The notes: generated from the letters alone by a model not told the origin. A stretch of DNA of 62,000 nucleotides from Glandiceps talaboti (GCF_964340395.1 NC_135570.1:2690001-2752000), one strand, 5' to 3'. Positions 1 to 11,014 are shown, counted from the stretch's first letter. Numbers and translations: made by a program.

Positions 1-85
1 TTCCTATATGGTATCATTATGATTTACACCTCCACTCACTTTAGTTAGAAACCACATTGGCATACAGACTACCCTTGTAACATAG
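1..85. repeat. Partial short interspersed element, family A
   Basis: The window opens inside a repeat that recurs, reverse-complemented, at about 13890-13985 and in degenerate form at 51390-51475; a fragment is at 29185-29225. Shared blocks include GATTTACACCTCCACTCAC and the stretch ending in TTGGCATCCAGACTA. The copy at 13890-13985 is about 95 bp. The family is unnamed here; a small non-autonomous DNA element is likely. Confidence 0.6.
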
Positions 86-2055
86 AGATCAGTTAATAAA
101 GTATGTATGATCGCAATGTACCCATTTCATTTGCTTGTTACCAGAAAACCTGAGGAATGAACTTTAGTAAACAGCTATTAGATTGAATTAACACATACTC
201 GTAATGAGGGTAGGTTTCCAGTTGTACCCCTGCAGTAACCATGACAATAACACATACAGTTGCGTACACTAAAGATACCCATTCCCTATTGCTTGTTGTC
301 AGATTATGATTGATGACCTTAGTATGAAGGAATGTACAGTCAAGTTTCTAATATTGTACAAATCATGACAATTCACTAATATACAACACATTTCTAGTTT
401 TCACAATGAAACTATGAGATATTGATCCAGGTCATTTAAGGTCAAGAAGACACCTGTCTTTATCATCAGTGATTCTACAGCACCAGTTGTATGCATTAAC
501 ACATAAATAATCCTGTGACAAAATCTCATACACTCCCAGAGGCTTGGCTATCTGGCTTGAAAATATCGTTACCAGTATGTCAAGTCAGATAGGGAATTCT
601 CTAGGCTAGCACTGTATGTTTAGTGACTCATTTAAAGGGTAATTTTCTGTACTTGTCACCCACAATTACAATGCAAGACCCAGCAAATGAGATATTAATG
701 CTAATTTTATTCACTTAGAGTGATTGGACTATTTTTAACGCTACAATCACAGTTATTTGAAGTGGCTTTTCGATAGCTGGTTGTACAAATTGTTGTACTC
801 TACACAATGCCTTGTATAGGCCTCTGAGAGACTTGTAGGAGCTTTATGATGTCACATTCATCAAACTTGTACAATGTGGACACAGATGACTTGAAAGTGG
901 ATATCCATTTTCTGTTTTGATATTTTCATTAGTTATTAACAACGGTGGAATGTTTTCAACTCAATACATGGCAAACATATGGCCGTGAGTATTTAAGCCA
1001 TTACTTACATTACATCATCCATTTAATTGGGGAAATGCTGCAGTATTGATTTAGAGTTTGATCCAGTTTGACCTGGTTTGATCTGGTTTAATCTGGTTCT
1101 ACAGTAAAAGGTTTGACTGTCTTTTGGTTTGCTAACTTTCAGGTTGATTTGAATATCCACTTTACATGTAAAATCAAGACTGCTATTTGTTTTAATTGTG
1201 TTTTGTTCAGTTTAATGTAATCTAGTTTGGTTCAGGGTCTTTCAGTTTAGTTTGGTCTGGTTCAAGTTCATCTGGTATCTAATCCAGGGTCTCTCAGTTT
1301 AGTTTGGTCTGGTTTCATCTGGTATCTGATCCAGGGTCTCTCAGTTTATTTTTGTCTAGTTTCATGTTGATACATTGTTTGTAACCACAAATAATCAATT
1401 CATAGTCACCCTGACAATTGTGGGAGGTGAATTTTATCAGTAGCTCCAGATTAGGTATTACAATAACCACAGATAATCCCATAGTCCTTTGCGTCTGAGC
1501 ATGCTCAGTCTGGATTGCAAGTTCCCTATTAAGATATCAATCATTAGTTAGTTTGATGTTCTATTTATATAACAAGGTCACAATTGTCACTCATACAATA
1601 GTTTGATATGCAACAGTGTTGCAAACATGCATTTAGCATGTCAGTGTGTTTGGGTAAGGGTGGGGCATAAGCCATTCTCCCTTACATTTATAACACATCA
1701 TGTTCCTATAGCCTTCAATGATTGGCTTAGATCGTACCACATGGTATGGACTATTGATCCCAATTTGCATATGGAGGACACTAGTCGCATTCTATTTTCA
1801 GACACTTGTGAGTGAGCAATCAGACATGGCTTCTGTCTTGTTTGCGGATATCCATAAGTTCAAAAGGTGTAACTGTTTCCAAGTGAGGTTTACAAGTTGT
1901 ATAAATATTTCTTTTCAATTCTTCTAACATTTTATGATTAGTAGGAGTTCTGAAATTCAGTGTAGCGTTTACTTCATATTGTTACCATGGTTACTTGCAT
2001 ACCTCCATATGATGCAATCATTGGCACTAATGTCTGTCTGTACTTATAATTTCAG
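86..2055 (+). other. Intron of the SH2D4-like gene (5' end outside window)
   Basis: No exon is recognisable here. It holds a hairpin-type element at 535-605, TTTGATCTGG-like short direct repeats at 1040-1100, three tandem copies of an about 60-bp unit with TTTAGTTTGGTCTGG at 1220-1365, and a short element at 1706-1775 that recurs inverted at 5321-5393. The start codon and first exons of the SH2D4-like gene are not visible and must lie upstream, or be too short to recognise. Confidence 0.5.
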
Positions 2056-2287
2056 ATCTAAAGAAGAGAGAGAAAGATTGATGAAACAGAGACAAGAAGA
2101 GGAGAAATTGTCAAGAGAAAAAGCCACACTGGAGATGGAAAAAAGAAAGAAAGATGAAGAAGCACAGTTGTATGCATCGGTCAAACAAGCTAAGTTGGAA
2201 GCTGAGAAATTGGAACGAGAACGAAAAGAAAAAGAATACCAAATGAAAGAAATAGCAGAGAAGGAAAAACGGCTTAAAGAAGCAAGG
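2056..2287 (+). CDS. SH2D4-like exon A: coiled coil
   Basis: The acceptor is TTTCAG before 2056 and the donor is GTAAGA at 2288. It supplies the third base of a split codon and then 77 codons. The peptide (SKEERERLMKQRQEEE and onward) is nearly all Glu, Lys, Arg, Gln and Leu, as in a long charged helix. The surrounding open frame runs on both sides, but splice sites define the exon. Confidence 0.85.
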
Positions 2288-5200
2288 GTAAGAAATAACT
2301 TTATGTATACTGTCACTGTAGTATGTTTAATAAAAGAATTAAAAGTGTCCAGAATTGACTTTTAAAAAAGTAAAATTAAATAGATGTACCTTTAAATTTG
2401 TGCATAAATTGTAGTGTGGAAATGGTATGGTGCAAAAACAGGAGTACAGAAAGTGAAGTCATTTTAATAGCAAAAATATAAATGGGAAGTTTACAACACA
2501 GAATTGTAGTTTAGAATCGGAAAAAGTCAAAGTGCAAAGGAAAAGAGAGAAATGGAAATTTAAAACCCTCGCGAGAAAATGAATTGTCATTTCAGAAGTA
2601 GAGCATTTAATTCTAGTTGATGGTAGAGTACCTAAATACAACTGAAGTCTAACCAAATGCACAAAATTGATGAGATGAGGAAAACCCCTCCTGAGAAAAC
2701 AAAATGTCATTTCAGAAAGTGTAACACTTTATAATAGTTGACTTTTGATGGTACTCAACAGACAGTGGAGTTATCATCAACTAAATAAATCTATCGAGAG
2801 ATGGATAAGTAAAGACTTTCAGAGAATCAAACATGTAAAATCCTGCTGTACATGTAGAGCACTCATACTGAAATTAAATCGAAATCATGAAATGAAATAA
2901 AAGTTGAAATCAAAAACAAAAAGAGGAAGACATTAGTAAAAATTTAAAACCCTCAAATGAAAACAGAATTTCATTTCAGAAACCAAATAACTATTCATTC
3001 TAGTTGTCTGTCAAGTACTACTCCAAATACAAAGCAATTGAAAAAATTATGTAGATGAAGAAAAGGAGAAGTATAAATTTGAAACCTTTCAGAGGAAATG
3101 AAATGTTGATGCATATAGTGTAATATTTAGTAGTCTGTACACACGCAAAGAGCTTTTGAAGTCATGAACTGAAATTAAACAATCTAAATGTAGAGTAGGA
3201 GTAAATTACAAATGTAAAATCCTCCAGAGATTGTGAAATGTCGTTCAGAACCAAATTAACACTTAATGCAAGAAAATCGAAGTGTAAAATTAAAAAAAAA
3301 TTAGAGGAATTAAAAAAGCGTGGAGAGAAACCAAAATGCCATTTCTGATACATAACAAAGCTCAATTCTAGTTGCCTCTAGAATACTTAATGAAACAGAA
3401 TTTAAATTCCAAACTGAAAAAATTGGAATGCAGAAAAATAGAATGGATTGAAACCCCTAGGATAAAACGAAATGTCATTACAGAAACCGGATAACACTAA
3501 ATGTCATTAGAGAAACCGGAGAACACTAAATGTTGTTTGACAGAAGGGTACGCAATGTTACATGGTTGAGTGTGCAAGTGTCAGGATGAATTGACTTCTT
3601 GTAACCTAGTAGAGTAAAAAACGTATTAAACACATTTTGCCTTCCTTTCTTATTAACTCATACTATTCTTCTGGGCATATGTTATAAAGTTTATTATATG
3701 TCAGCTATTATTAAAGTCAGACAGTGGTTAGAAGCAGACATATACAGATTACCATATGTCTAAAGTAATTTACAGTAATATTTGCTACCATCTGTACTCC
3801 AGACTCTGTATCAAGGACAAATTTTCCAGTTTTCAAAAAAAAAATGTTTTTGAGGAAATCAAATAAAGCTGTGTGATGCAAAATTTATAATAAATTCTAA
3901 ATGCAACATTGATATTTATAAAACTATTCTTCTAAAAATGGCTATCTTTCTTGTAGAGTAAGGTTATCAAAATATGAAATTTTGGCTTATTTAGTTCTTG
4001 CTTCCAGCATAAAGAGACTGTCATCTTAAAACTCAAATTATTATGTATTGGGGTAGCATCATGTCGCACTGTCCTCACCAGCCTCCTCTCATCAGTTGAC
4101 TAATGTATGAGGGCGCCCCGTCACAGCATACGTTACTGTTTACAGACTATGAATTGGGGGGTGGGGGGTATAACTCTCTAACTAAGCCTGACAAGTTTTG
4201 TCAAAGACATATTTTGCTTATATTTCCTAACAAAATCAATGTTCTCAAATTTCAACAATAACGTTAATTTTTATTTGATACACATTCATGAGGTTCCCAT
4301 TGTACAATCAGTGACATGATTTTTTTATTTTCCTGCCGTAGAGGGCATTATTTTTAAAATTTAGTTTATTGGATTGAAGAAACATAAGGCCGGTCAGGTC
4401 ATGAGAAACACAGCATAAAGTACAGCCTGACAAAATGTGTATACGACCTTATTTCTGTGGTTTTTATCCATACTCATCTTTAACTCAGAGTGACAAGGCC
4501 CCCTATGTCACTAGTATTTCCGTAAGCAGAATGATGAAAATATCGGCAAATAATAAATACCAGTATCTGACCAGTTGCACTAAAGCAATTTGTAAAATTT
4601 TCTGGTTGAGAAACATCAAATATTGCAGTTACTGTAATATTTGAGTGACAGTAATTACCAAGGATACTAAACTATTTCAGGAACATTTAGACATTCCTTG
4701 AAGTAATAATAATTATCTGTTTGTTAAAAAGTTTTATAACAACATTGTGTTTTGTATGTGACAGGATCGCCAGGAACAAGAAATCAGGAGACGTGAAAAA
4801 GAACGAGCCAGAGAACTGTATCAGAAATGGAAACAACAAGCAGCTCTGAGAAGCCAAGCTGATGAAAAAGAGAGCAAAGAACAAGATGAACGCTGGAAAG
4901 TTCAGTGTAAGTTTTCCTTGTCCGAGTTTCAGTCTGATTCAGTGTTTATAACTTTAAACACAGACTACCCTGTCTGTCACTGGTTTTCAAAACAAAAAAA
5001 AACACAGCACTACATCCATTTGAATAAAATCTTTCCTTTCATTGTCAAATTACATTACAACATATATCACCTGGCTATGAGAGTATTAGTATATGTCTAT
5101 TACCATGAGGGTTGTTATGTAGTAACTATTTCCTGAGGGCATAACAGCATGATGCTTAACATGACATCCACTAGTGCCCAAATAAGGCCAGGCAATAAGT

Positions 5201-6028
5201 ATTTTAAAACATATCACATTCTGTGGCAAGTATTCTTTCCAGAGTCAAAGCATATCACATGTAGGACTCTATGCTATTGTAATAGTGTCCTAGGGAAAAT
5301 AGAAAAAAAATATTGCCCTCTGTATGCAAATTGAGGTCACTGTGGGTCAATAGTCCATAGCACATGACACAGTCTAAGCCAATCACTGAAGACTCTATGT
5401 AAAACTATGTATTATAAAACTTTCTATTTCTATGTTTACAGTGAGGCGGTCCAAAAAGGCAGACAAAGATAGAAGTGCAGCAGCTCGTAGAGCCAGAGAC
5501 AGTTTACGTCAATCTGGTGATTACACTGGTCTAAAATTTGCTGATATTGCCTATCACCTACACACACAAAACATATCGGGTAAAAAACCTGCCTTACCTC
5601 CAAAGTAAGTACAGCGTACTAATAATGATTTATTATCATACGTATTTGTACAGTGGAATTTGTAGTGGTGCTGCAAAACACCAGTTAAAAATATCATTTC
5701 AAACAACAAAATTTACAGCTTGTTAAGACAAAGAGTACATTCATTAAAAAATTATGACACCACAAGAACATTATGACTCATTTAAGATATGAACAACAGT
5801 TGGATAAAAACTGTTTTTGAAATGATAAGTATTGGATTTAATGGATGGACAGATGGATGTATGGACATAACGAATGTAATAGCCCCCCCCCCCCCCCTCC
5901 AATTGACGGTTTACTATTGTCACATCCACAGACTACTAAATAGTCCCCAATGGGCACTACCTGGAGGGAGCTTATATGTTGAGTTCCATCCATCCATCCA
6001 TGCATGCATGCATGCATGCGTGCATGTA

Positions 6029-6106
<78 letters not shown>

Positions 6107-6713
6107 TGTGTGCTTGTGTGCATTCATGCTTATGTTCTTGGTATTTTTGCAGGGCACTGGGGCTAAAAAATGACTATATATTGTCAGGGAGGGGGTGATA
6201 ATTTACAAGACCATTATAGTGAACCAAAAAGAGTTTTGTCAAGTTTGAATAATGTTCTTGGTATTTTTTGGGTATTTTGTAGGCCAGCACAACCCAGGGC
6301 AGACCGTCCCAAGGACAGACTAGAAGTAGTTACATGGTTCAAAGAAACGGAAGTACCTAGAGGAGCAGGTATGGAACCAGGAGCCAAGAGACCAGCTGAA
6401 TGGTTTCATGGTGAGTACTAACAACAAACTCTCTTTCATAATGTTGTTATTTTCATATCTATCTATTCTTGTATAGGAAATATGGTCATATGGTATAAAA
6501 TAAGATGAAATATTTTAAGAGGTGTTGATAATAATATTCACATGAATCTCAAATTACATTTTGATTTATTTAGGTTTGTTGTAATGAGTGTGATGGATCA
6601 AAATTGACGGTTTACTAATGTCACATCCACAGACTACTAAATAGTCCCCAACAGGCACTACCTGGAGGGAGCTTATAGTTATATGTTGAGTTCCATCCAT
6701 CCATCCATGCATG

Positions 6714-6787
<74 letters not shown>

Positions 6788-8357
6788 TGATTGCATGCGT
6801 GCTTATGTATGTTCACCCTCATATCTCTGCCATGTATTAACTGATTTCAACCAAACCTGGCATAAAGGTGACACACTTTGTGAGACATATACGCGTCCCC
6901 ATAGAGAGACCATAATTTGCAGTTGCACACTAGGTTGCTGCACAGCTTTGCACAGCTCCGCACAGGTTTGCTCAGGTTTGCACAGTTCTGTATAGTTCTA
7001 CACAGTTCCACGCATTTTACTGCACAGCTCTGCACAGTTCCGCACAGGTTAATGCACAGTACCCGCGCTGGTTTTCACAATTCTGCACAGCTCTGCACAG
7101 TTCAGCACAGATTGCTGCACAGTACCCACACAGGTTTGTACAGTTCTGCACAGCTCTGCACAGTTCCGCACAGTTTTGTTACAGTTTTGTTACAGTTCCA
7201 CACATTTTTGCACAGTTTTGCACAGGTTGCTGCACAGTACTCGCACATGTTTTAATTGTACTGTGCTGAGCTATACACCTAGTCACAAAGTTCTTGCATG
7301 CATAGTGCTTGCTGCACAGCTTTTTAGGTCACACTAGTGTCATACTAGTGCCGCACTCATTAATATTCATAAGGGGTATCTCATACTTGCTATCATTGAT
7401 TGTTCATTGATTTAGAATATTGTACTTTTAATAAGAAAATGAAAGCAATTTAATTAACAGTTGAATTTCCGATTGGTATTCCCTCTATTCTGAGTTCAGG
7501 AATATGAGACTACCATCCTTAGGTTACCAATTGTGGAAAGTGGCAGCCTACTTGATCTACATGCATGTACCAATGATAAAATATTTTGAGCTGCGGAATT
7601 CAATTCAAACCTCTTATAAAAGCCCTCTGAGATGTAAAACTAGTCAAAGATTCAAGCTGCAACAGTGCATGTCTTAAATTTACACCATTGTGAAGGCATA
7701 CAAGTAGGGGTATTCATATTTTAGCCAAAAGTTAACATTTCTATGTAATATCTAGTGTATGGTCAAATTCTTCCTATATTGACCTTTGAGTTTGACCTTG
7801 CCATTACATTTCAGGTATCATCGCCCGACAACAAGCAGAAGAGTTACTTTCAAATCGTCCCATCGGTTCTTTCCTCGTTCGTGTCAGTGAGCGTGTTTGG
7901 GGATACACATTATCCTACGTGGATGGAGAGAGGGTTAAGCACTTTTTGATTGACACATCAGATGCAACATACCAATTCTTTGGGGCCAACCAAATAGCAC
8001 ACTTGTCACTGTGTGACCTCGTTAATTATCATAAGGTGAGTGACCTCGTTAATTATCATAAGGTGAGTGACCTTGATAATGAAACACAGTTAGTTACCAG
8101 GATAATAAATGGTTTATTACTCAACTTTAAAATATAGCTATCAGTGACCAGGGTGAGAACCAGTTAATGAAACTTACTTTTTTCTCAGAATTTAGTTGTC
8201 TTTTAATAATCCTGTTTTTTTGTCCCACTTATTTTAGAACAATCCTATCTCAGAAGCTGGTCAAGAATACTTGCGTGCTTCGTGTGGACAAGTTCCAGGA
8301 ACACCTGATTATGCAGAATTATTTAGAAATGATGAAACACTCAGTACCAGTCTCTAA
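2056..8357 (+). CDS. SH2 domain-containing protein 4 (SH2D4A/B-like), 3' six exons
   Basis: Six exons (2056-2287, 4765-4906, 5442-5604, 6283-6410, 7815-8035, 8238-8357) join in one frame to 334 residues plus a stop at 8355-8357. Every junction has GT and AG borders and matching phase. Residues 1-125 are very rich in Glu, Lys and Arg and predict a coiled coil. Next come a basic linker, a Pro-rich stretch (PALPPKPAQP) and a C-terminal SH2 domain from W219 (WFHG) to about residue 315. The phosphotyrosine-binding FLVR arginine is R244. Charged coiled coil plus terminal SH2 without kinase or SH3 matches vertebrate SH2D4A/SH2D4B (about 430-455 residues), so roughly 100 N-terminal residues lie upstream. 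The family is taken to be cytosolic phosphotyrosine-binding adaptors. The A versus B paralogue cannot be decided; an invertebrate pro-orthologue of both is plausible. Confidence 0.88.
2450..3540. repeat. Degenerate tandem repeat, unit about 120-130 bp
   Basis: A core resembling AAATGTCATTTCAGAAA recurs near 2585, 2703, 2964, 3239, 3340, 3472 and 3502. It is usually preceded by an A-rich block with AAAACCCTC and followed by AATTCTAGTTG. The copies are diverged and irregularly spaced, so this looks like an old intronic satellite. Confidence 0.6.
4050..4150. repeat. Hairpin element, family B, copy 1
   Basis: About 100 bp ending in GAGGGCGCCCCGTCACAGCA and then TACAGACTATG. Related copies are at 14611-14708 (best preserved stem) and 57738-57830 (opposite orientation). 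This copy has lost much of the left arm pairing. Confidence 0.6.
4765..4906 (+). CDS. SH2D4-like exon B: basic helix
   Basis: The acceptor is GTGACAG before 4765 and the donor is GTAAGT at 4907. It encodes 47 codons (DRQEQEIRRREKERARELYQ and onward) plus one base of the next codon. The charged helix continues from exon A. Confidence 0.85.
5321..5393. repeat. Short element, family C, inverted relative to 1706-1775
   Basis: The reverse complement shares GTGATTGGCTTAGA, ATGGACTATTGA and CAATTTGCATA-type blocks with 1706-1775. About 70 bp are similar and no coding frame is present. Confidence 0.55.
5442..5604 (+). CDS. SH2D4-like exon C
   Basis: The acceptor is TTTACAG before 5442 and the donor is GTAAGT at 5605. 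It encodes Leu (split) and then 53 codons, from RRSKKADKDRSAAARRARDS to the proline motif ALPPK. It links the basic helix to the Pro-rich linker. Confidence 0.85.
5917..6128. repeat. Microsatellite-bearing element, copy 1
   Basis: A unique-looking 5' part (TTGACGGTTTACTATTGTCA, then CACTACCTGGAGGGAGCTTA) leads into CATCCATCCATCCATGCATG and a long (TG)n tract at about 6031-6104. The same arrangement recurs in the same orientation at 6602-6808. A C-run sits just before it at 5883-5897. Confidence 0.8.
6283..6410 (+). CDS. SH2D4-like exon D: linker and first SH2 residues
   Basis: The acceptor is TTTTGTAG before 6283 and the donor is GTGAGT at 6411. It encodes PAQPRADRPKDRLEVVTWFK and onward, to the SH2 start EWFH (W219). 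Exon length is not a multiple of three, so skipping it would shift the frame before the SH2 domain. It lies between two direct copies of a microsatellite-bearing element. Confidence 0.87.
6602..6808. repeat. Microsatellite-bearing element, copy 2
   Basis: This is the second direct copy of the element at 5917-6128, nearly identical over about 115 bp. Here the tail is (TG)n at about 6717-6785. It lies in the intron after exon D. Confidence 0.8.
6930..7245. repeat. Irregular GCACAG minisatellite
   Basis: Many 9-11 bp units of the form TGCACAGYT/CCGCACAGG, with higher-order repeats of about 90 bp beginning TGCTGCACAGTACCC. It is intronic, and frames through it are a by-product of the repeat. Confidence 0.75.
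7815..8035 (+). CDS. SH2D4-like exon E: core of the SH2 domain
   Basis: The acceptor is ATTTCAG before 7815 and the donor is GTGAGT at 8036. It completes G222 and adds 73 residues, including FLVRVSE with the phosphate-binding R244, the beta-D strand VKHFLI, and the segment ending DLVNYHK. The last 22 bases of the exon plus the donor GTGAG are duplicated immediately downstream, giving a second in-frame donor at 8063. Confidence 0.9.
8036..8067 (+). promoter_or_regulatory. Tandem duplicated 5' splice site
   Basis: The 27-bp unit that spans the exon end and its donor is repeated exactly, so GTGAGT occurs at 8036 and again at 8063. Use of the second donor would insert nine residues (VSDLVNYHK) without a stop and keep the phase. 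It would repeat DLVNYHK inside the SH2 domain. Confidence 0.8.
8238..8357 (+). CDS. SH2D4-like last coding exon
   Basis: The acceptor is TATTTTAG before 8238. It encodes 39 residues (NNPISEAGQEYLRASCGQ and onward, ending STSL) and TAA at 8355. The first part closes the SH2 fold and the rest is a short acidic tail. Confidence 0.88.
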   Translation, partial: NNPISEAGQEYLRASCGQVPGTPDYAELFRNDETLSTSL

Positions 8358-8369
8358 TATTGTCATGAC

Positions 8370-8900
8370 TGACATCGAGAGAAGTGAATCAAATTGTGAT
8401 GTGGAGACATAATTTTCCTCTTTGCTACGTTGTGAGGAATTGAAGATGTACTTGGTACCAGGTTTATCTACTGCATACATCCAATGAAGTGACTCAAATT
8501 GTGATGTACAGACATAATTTTCCTCTTTGCTACGTTGTGAGGAATTGAAGATGTACTTGGTACCAGGTTTATCGACAGCATACATCCAGAGAAGTGACTC
8601 AAATTGTGAGCTAAGGCCATCATGATGATCTTTCACTTGGCTGAATCATAAAGTACAGAGAATCAGAATTTGATATATCCATGGCTCACATCCAAAGATT
8701 TGAATCGAAATGTGAGTCAGGCACATCAACTTAAACTTTCACTTTTGCTGAATCATAAGAAAATTAAGTAAAGTCATGTAATAGAATCCACATGGCTCAG
8801 CTTCAGAAAAGTGAATCATACCACTTTCTGGTGGAAATCAAACCGAAATATAGAAACTTTTTGACATAAGTATATCCATGGCTTAGATACCAAAAGTAAA
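8370..8900. repeat. 105-bp tandem repeat just after the SH2D4-like stop
   Basis: The block GAAGTGAMTCAAATTGTGA recurs at 8381, 8486 and 8591, exactly 105 bp apart, with near-identical sequence for about 2.3 units. Degenerate units follow near 8700, 8805 and 8890 (CATGGCTCA-type landmarks). The start overlaps the very end of the coding exon region. Confidence 0.8.
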
Positions 8901-9211
8901 TAAAACCAGGCTCTTTGATAATTAAATAGGAAGTGAGCAACCAGTACCCGGTACCCTGAAAGATCCAGACTTTGCTACCACTTCTATGTTGCGTTCACAC
9001 ATGCCAGGACCAACGACTGGACCTTTCAGACTAAGACATTAGCTGTACTTGACATTGTGATTACCACAATAGGGATCCAAGAAGTCAGTTTGCTGTCATA
9101 TCACACAGGGATAGAAAGATACTATAACATGATATCAGACTTTGGACAATGGCTCAGATTTTGAGAGTTTTGTGACAAGTGCTTCATGTTACTCAGTAAA
9201 GAAGAAATAGA

Positions 9212-9765
9212 CAAATATACCAGCTTCTAAATAGCTCAGAACCTGGAAAATGGTCAAATATACTAGCTTCTAGATAGCTCAGAACCTGGAAAATGGTCAA
9301 ATATACTAGCTTCTAAATAGCTCAGAACCCGGAAAATGGACAAATATACCAGCTTCTAAATAGCTCAGAACCCGGAAAATGGACAAATATACCAGCTTCT
9401 AAATAGCCCAGAACCCGGAAAGTGGACAAATATACCAGCTTCTAAATAGCTCAGAATCCGGAAAATGGTCAAATATACCAGCTTCTAAATAGCTCAGAAC
9501 CCGGAAAATGGACAAATATACCAGCTTCTAAATAGCTCAGAACCCGGAAAATGGTCAAATATACCAGCTTCTAAATAGCTCAGAACCCGGAAAATGGTCA
9601 AATATACCAGCTTCTAAATAGCTCAGAACCCGGAAAATGGTCAAATATACCAGCTTCTAAATAGCTCAGAACCCGGAAAATGGTCAAATATACCAGCTTC
9701 TAAATAGCTCAGAACCCGGAAAATGGACAAATATACCAGCTTCTAAATAGCTCAGAACCCAGAAC
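9212..9765. repeat. 43-bp minisatellite, about 13 copies
   Basis: The unit contains CAAATATACCAGCTTCTAAA and TAGCTCAGAACCCGG. The CAAATATA landmark is at 9212, 9255, 9298, 9341 and so on to 9728, an exact 43-bp step. Copies differ by a few substitutions (GGTC/GGAC, CCTGG/CCCGG). Confidence 0.95.
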
Positions 9766-10577
9766 TTCAACAGAGGCTGTCACTATGCAGAATCAGAAAC
9801 AGAACTGAAGGAAGAAAAACAGATAAGCTTATATCATCTCAGGCCTTCTCTTTGCTGACTCATAAATGAAGACATGTTTATACCAGTTTACACTCTGAGA
9901 GAATTTTCAGTCCAAAACCTGATCGGATGTTTATATCAATTATAGTCCTAGATTACAGAAGACGATACCAGACTTCAATATTTCAGATGACACATTAGAC
10001 AAACTATCAAGAAATCTTGTGCTATACTTTACATGTACATAGATAAATGTAGTTATAAATATAATTTATACTAAAAAATCATGGTAAGTAAATGATAGAT
10101 TTCTGCTGACATCTCATTAGTATCAACTGGGGTGTACTACAATGGGTTGATGTCACTAAAAGACATATGAAGTAAGCTCAGAAGTGTGAGTCCAGGGTCA
10201 ATAAACTTCTCATTGTGACATTAGTGTAGTTATTGCTAAATTAAGTTGCCTACACTGTAGTTAGTACTGTATTAGAAACATCATGTACTGTACATATGTT
10301 GATATTATCACCCATCATTGGATCTACCCCAAATAGCCACAACATTTCGTAATTTTTGTCGATGAAAAACTCACTACACATTTACTTGAAATGATTCATT
10401 TCTTTGATTAGTTGAATTACCTGCCTACTAGTTGTTGAGAATACTGTACCCTGACTTGATGTCCATGTGTAAACAGTTTGAATAAATGATATGAACCATT
10501 TATAATAATTGGTCAACAAGTTGTTGATTTGTAGATTTGATCATTTAGCAATTATACATGACTCAACAAAAATTCAT

Positions 10578-10676
10578 TCTCGCAAACCAGAGTTATTATT
10601 TCTAGCACTACACTTCATACCAGTAGGGGGACCGGCTTGTTAAGAACGGAGCCGTAAAACTGTCATGGTTGCGACG
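10578..10676. repeat. Short inverted-repeat element, family D, copy 1
   Basis: The element begins TCTCGCAAACCAGAGTTAT and ends with GGTTGCGAC, giving short imperfect terminal inverted repeats. A second copy is at 45010-45100 and a fragment at 52888-52912. Confidence 0.6.
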
Positions 10677-11014
10677 ATGCAAAAATAACAAAATATGAAC
10701 AGTTATAGTTACTGAGTTGAAAGGAAATAAAAAATTAAAGTTATTCTTGGTATAAAAGCAAAGTTTTTTCACTGCACCTGGCCTTGCTTGTAAAAGTCAT
10801 AATAATTTTGCTCTGGAAAAGACTAGGAACAAACCATTTCTCAGCCACATTCCTAAATTCTACCATTTATGTTTGGTTTTGGTTTCTTCTCTGTTTCACT
10901 CACCCACTGATAGACAGTGCAAAGTAGATATTTCACAGAACATAAAAATGCAATATTTAAATACATATTTCACTTGTTTTTTACTCGTACGTTGTCAGCT
11001 TGCCATTTCACTTT

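Larger units (their letters stand above)
8358..10486 (+). other. Probable 3' UTR and flank of the SH2D4-like gene
   Basis: No open frame of note follows the stop codon. Candidate AATAAA signals are at 10200-10205 and 10481-10486; neither can be chosen without transcripts. The segment includes the 105-bp and 43-bp tandem repeats listed separately. Confidence 0.35.

Noticed and set aside
23-2000. N-terminal exons of the SH2D4-like gene
   Set aside because: No frame with the conserved N-terminal pattern or suitable splice sites was found before 2056.
2044-2316. 90-residue minus-strand frame
   Set aside because: Antisense shadow of SH2D4-like exon A; hydrophobic Ser/Phe composition is the complement of Lys/Glu codons.
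5920-6198. Long frames of Cys-Val, His-Thr and Ala-Cys-Met repeats on both strands
   Set aside because: They are translations of TG and CATG microsatellites; no splice context or non-repeat coding part.
8319-8636. 105-residue minus-strand frame with internal repeats
   Set aside because: Made by the 105-bp tandem repeat and antisense to the last SH2D4-like exon.
9212-9765. CRISPR-like repeat array
   Set aside because: Head-to-tail 43-bp units without spacers; a minisatellite.
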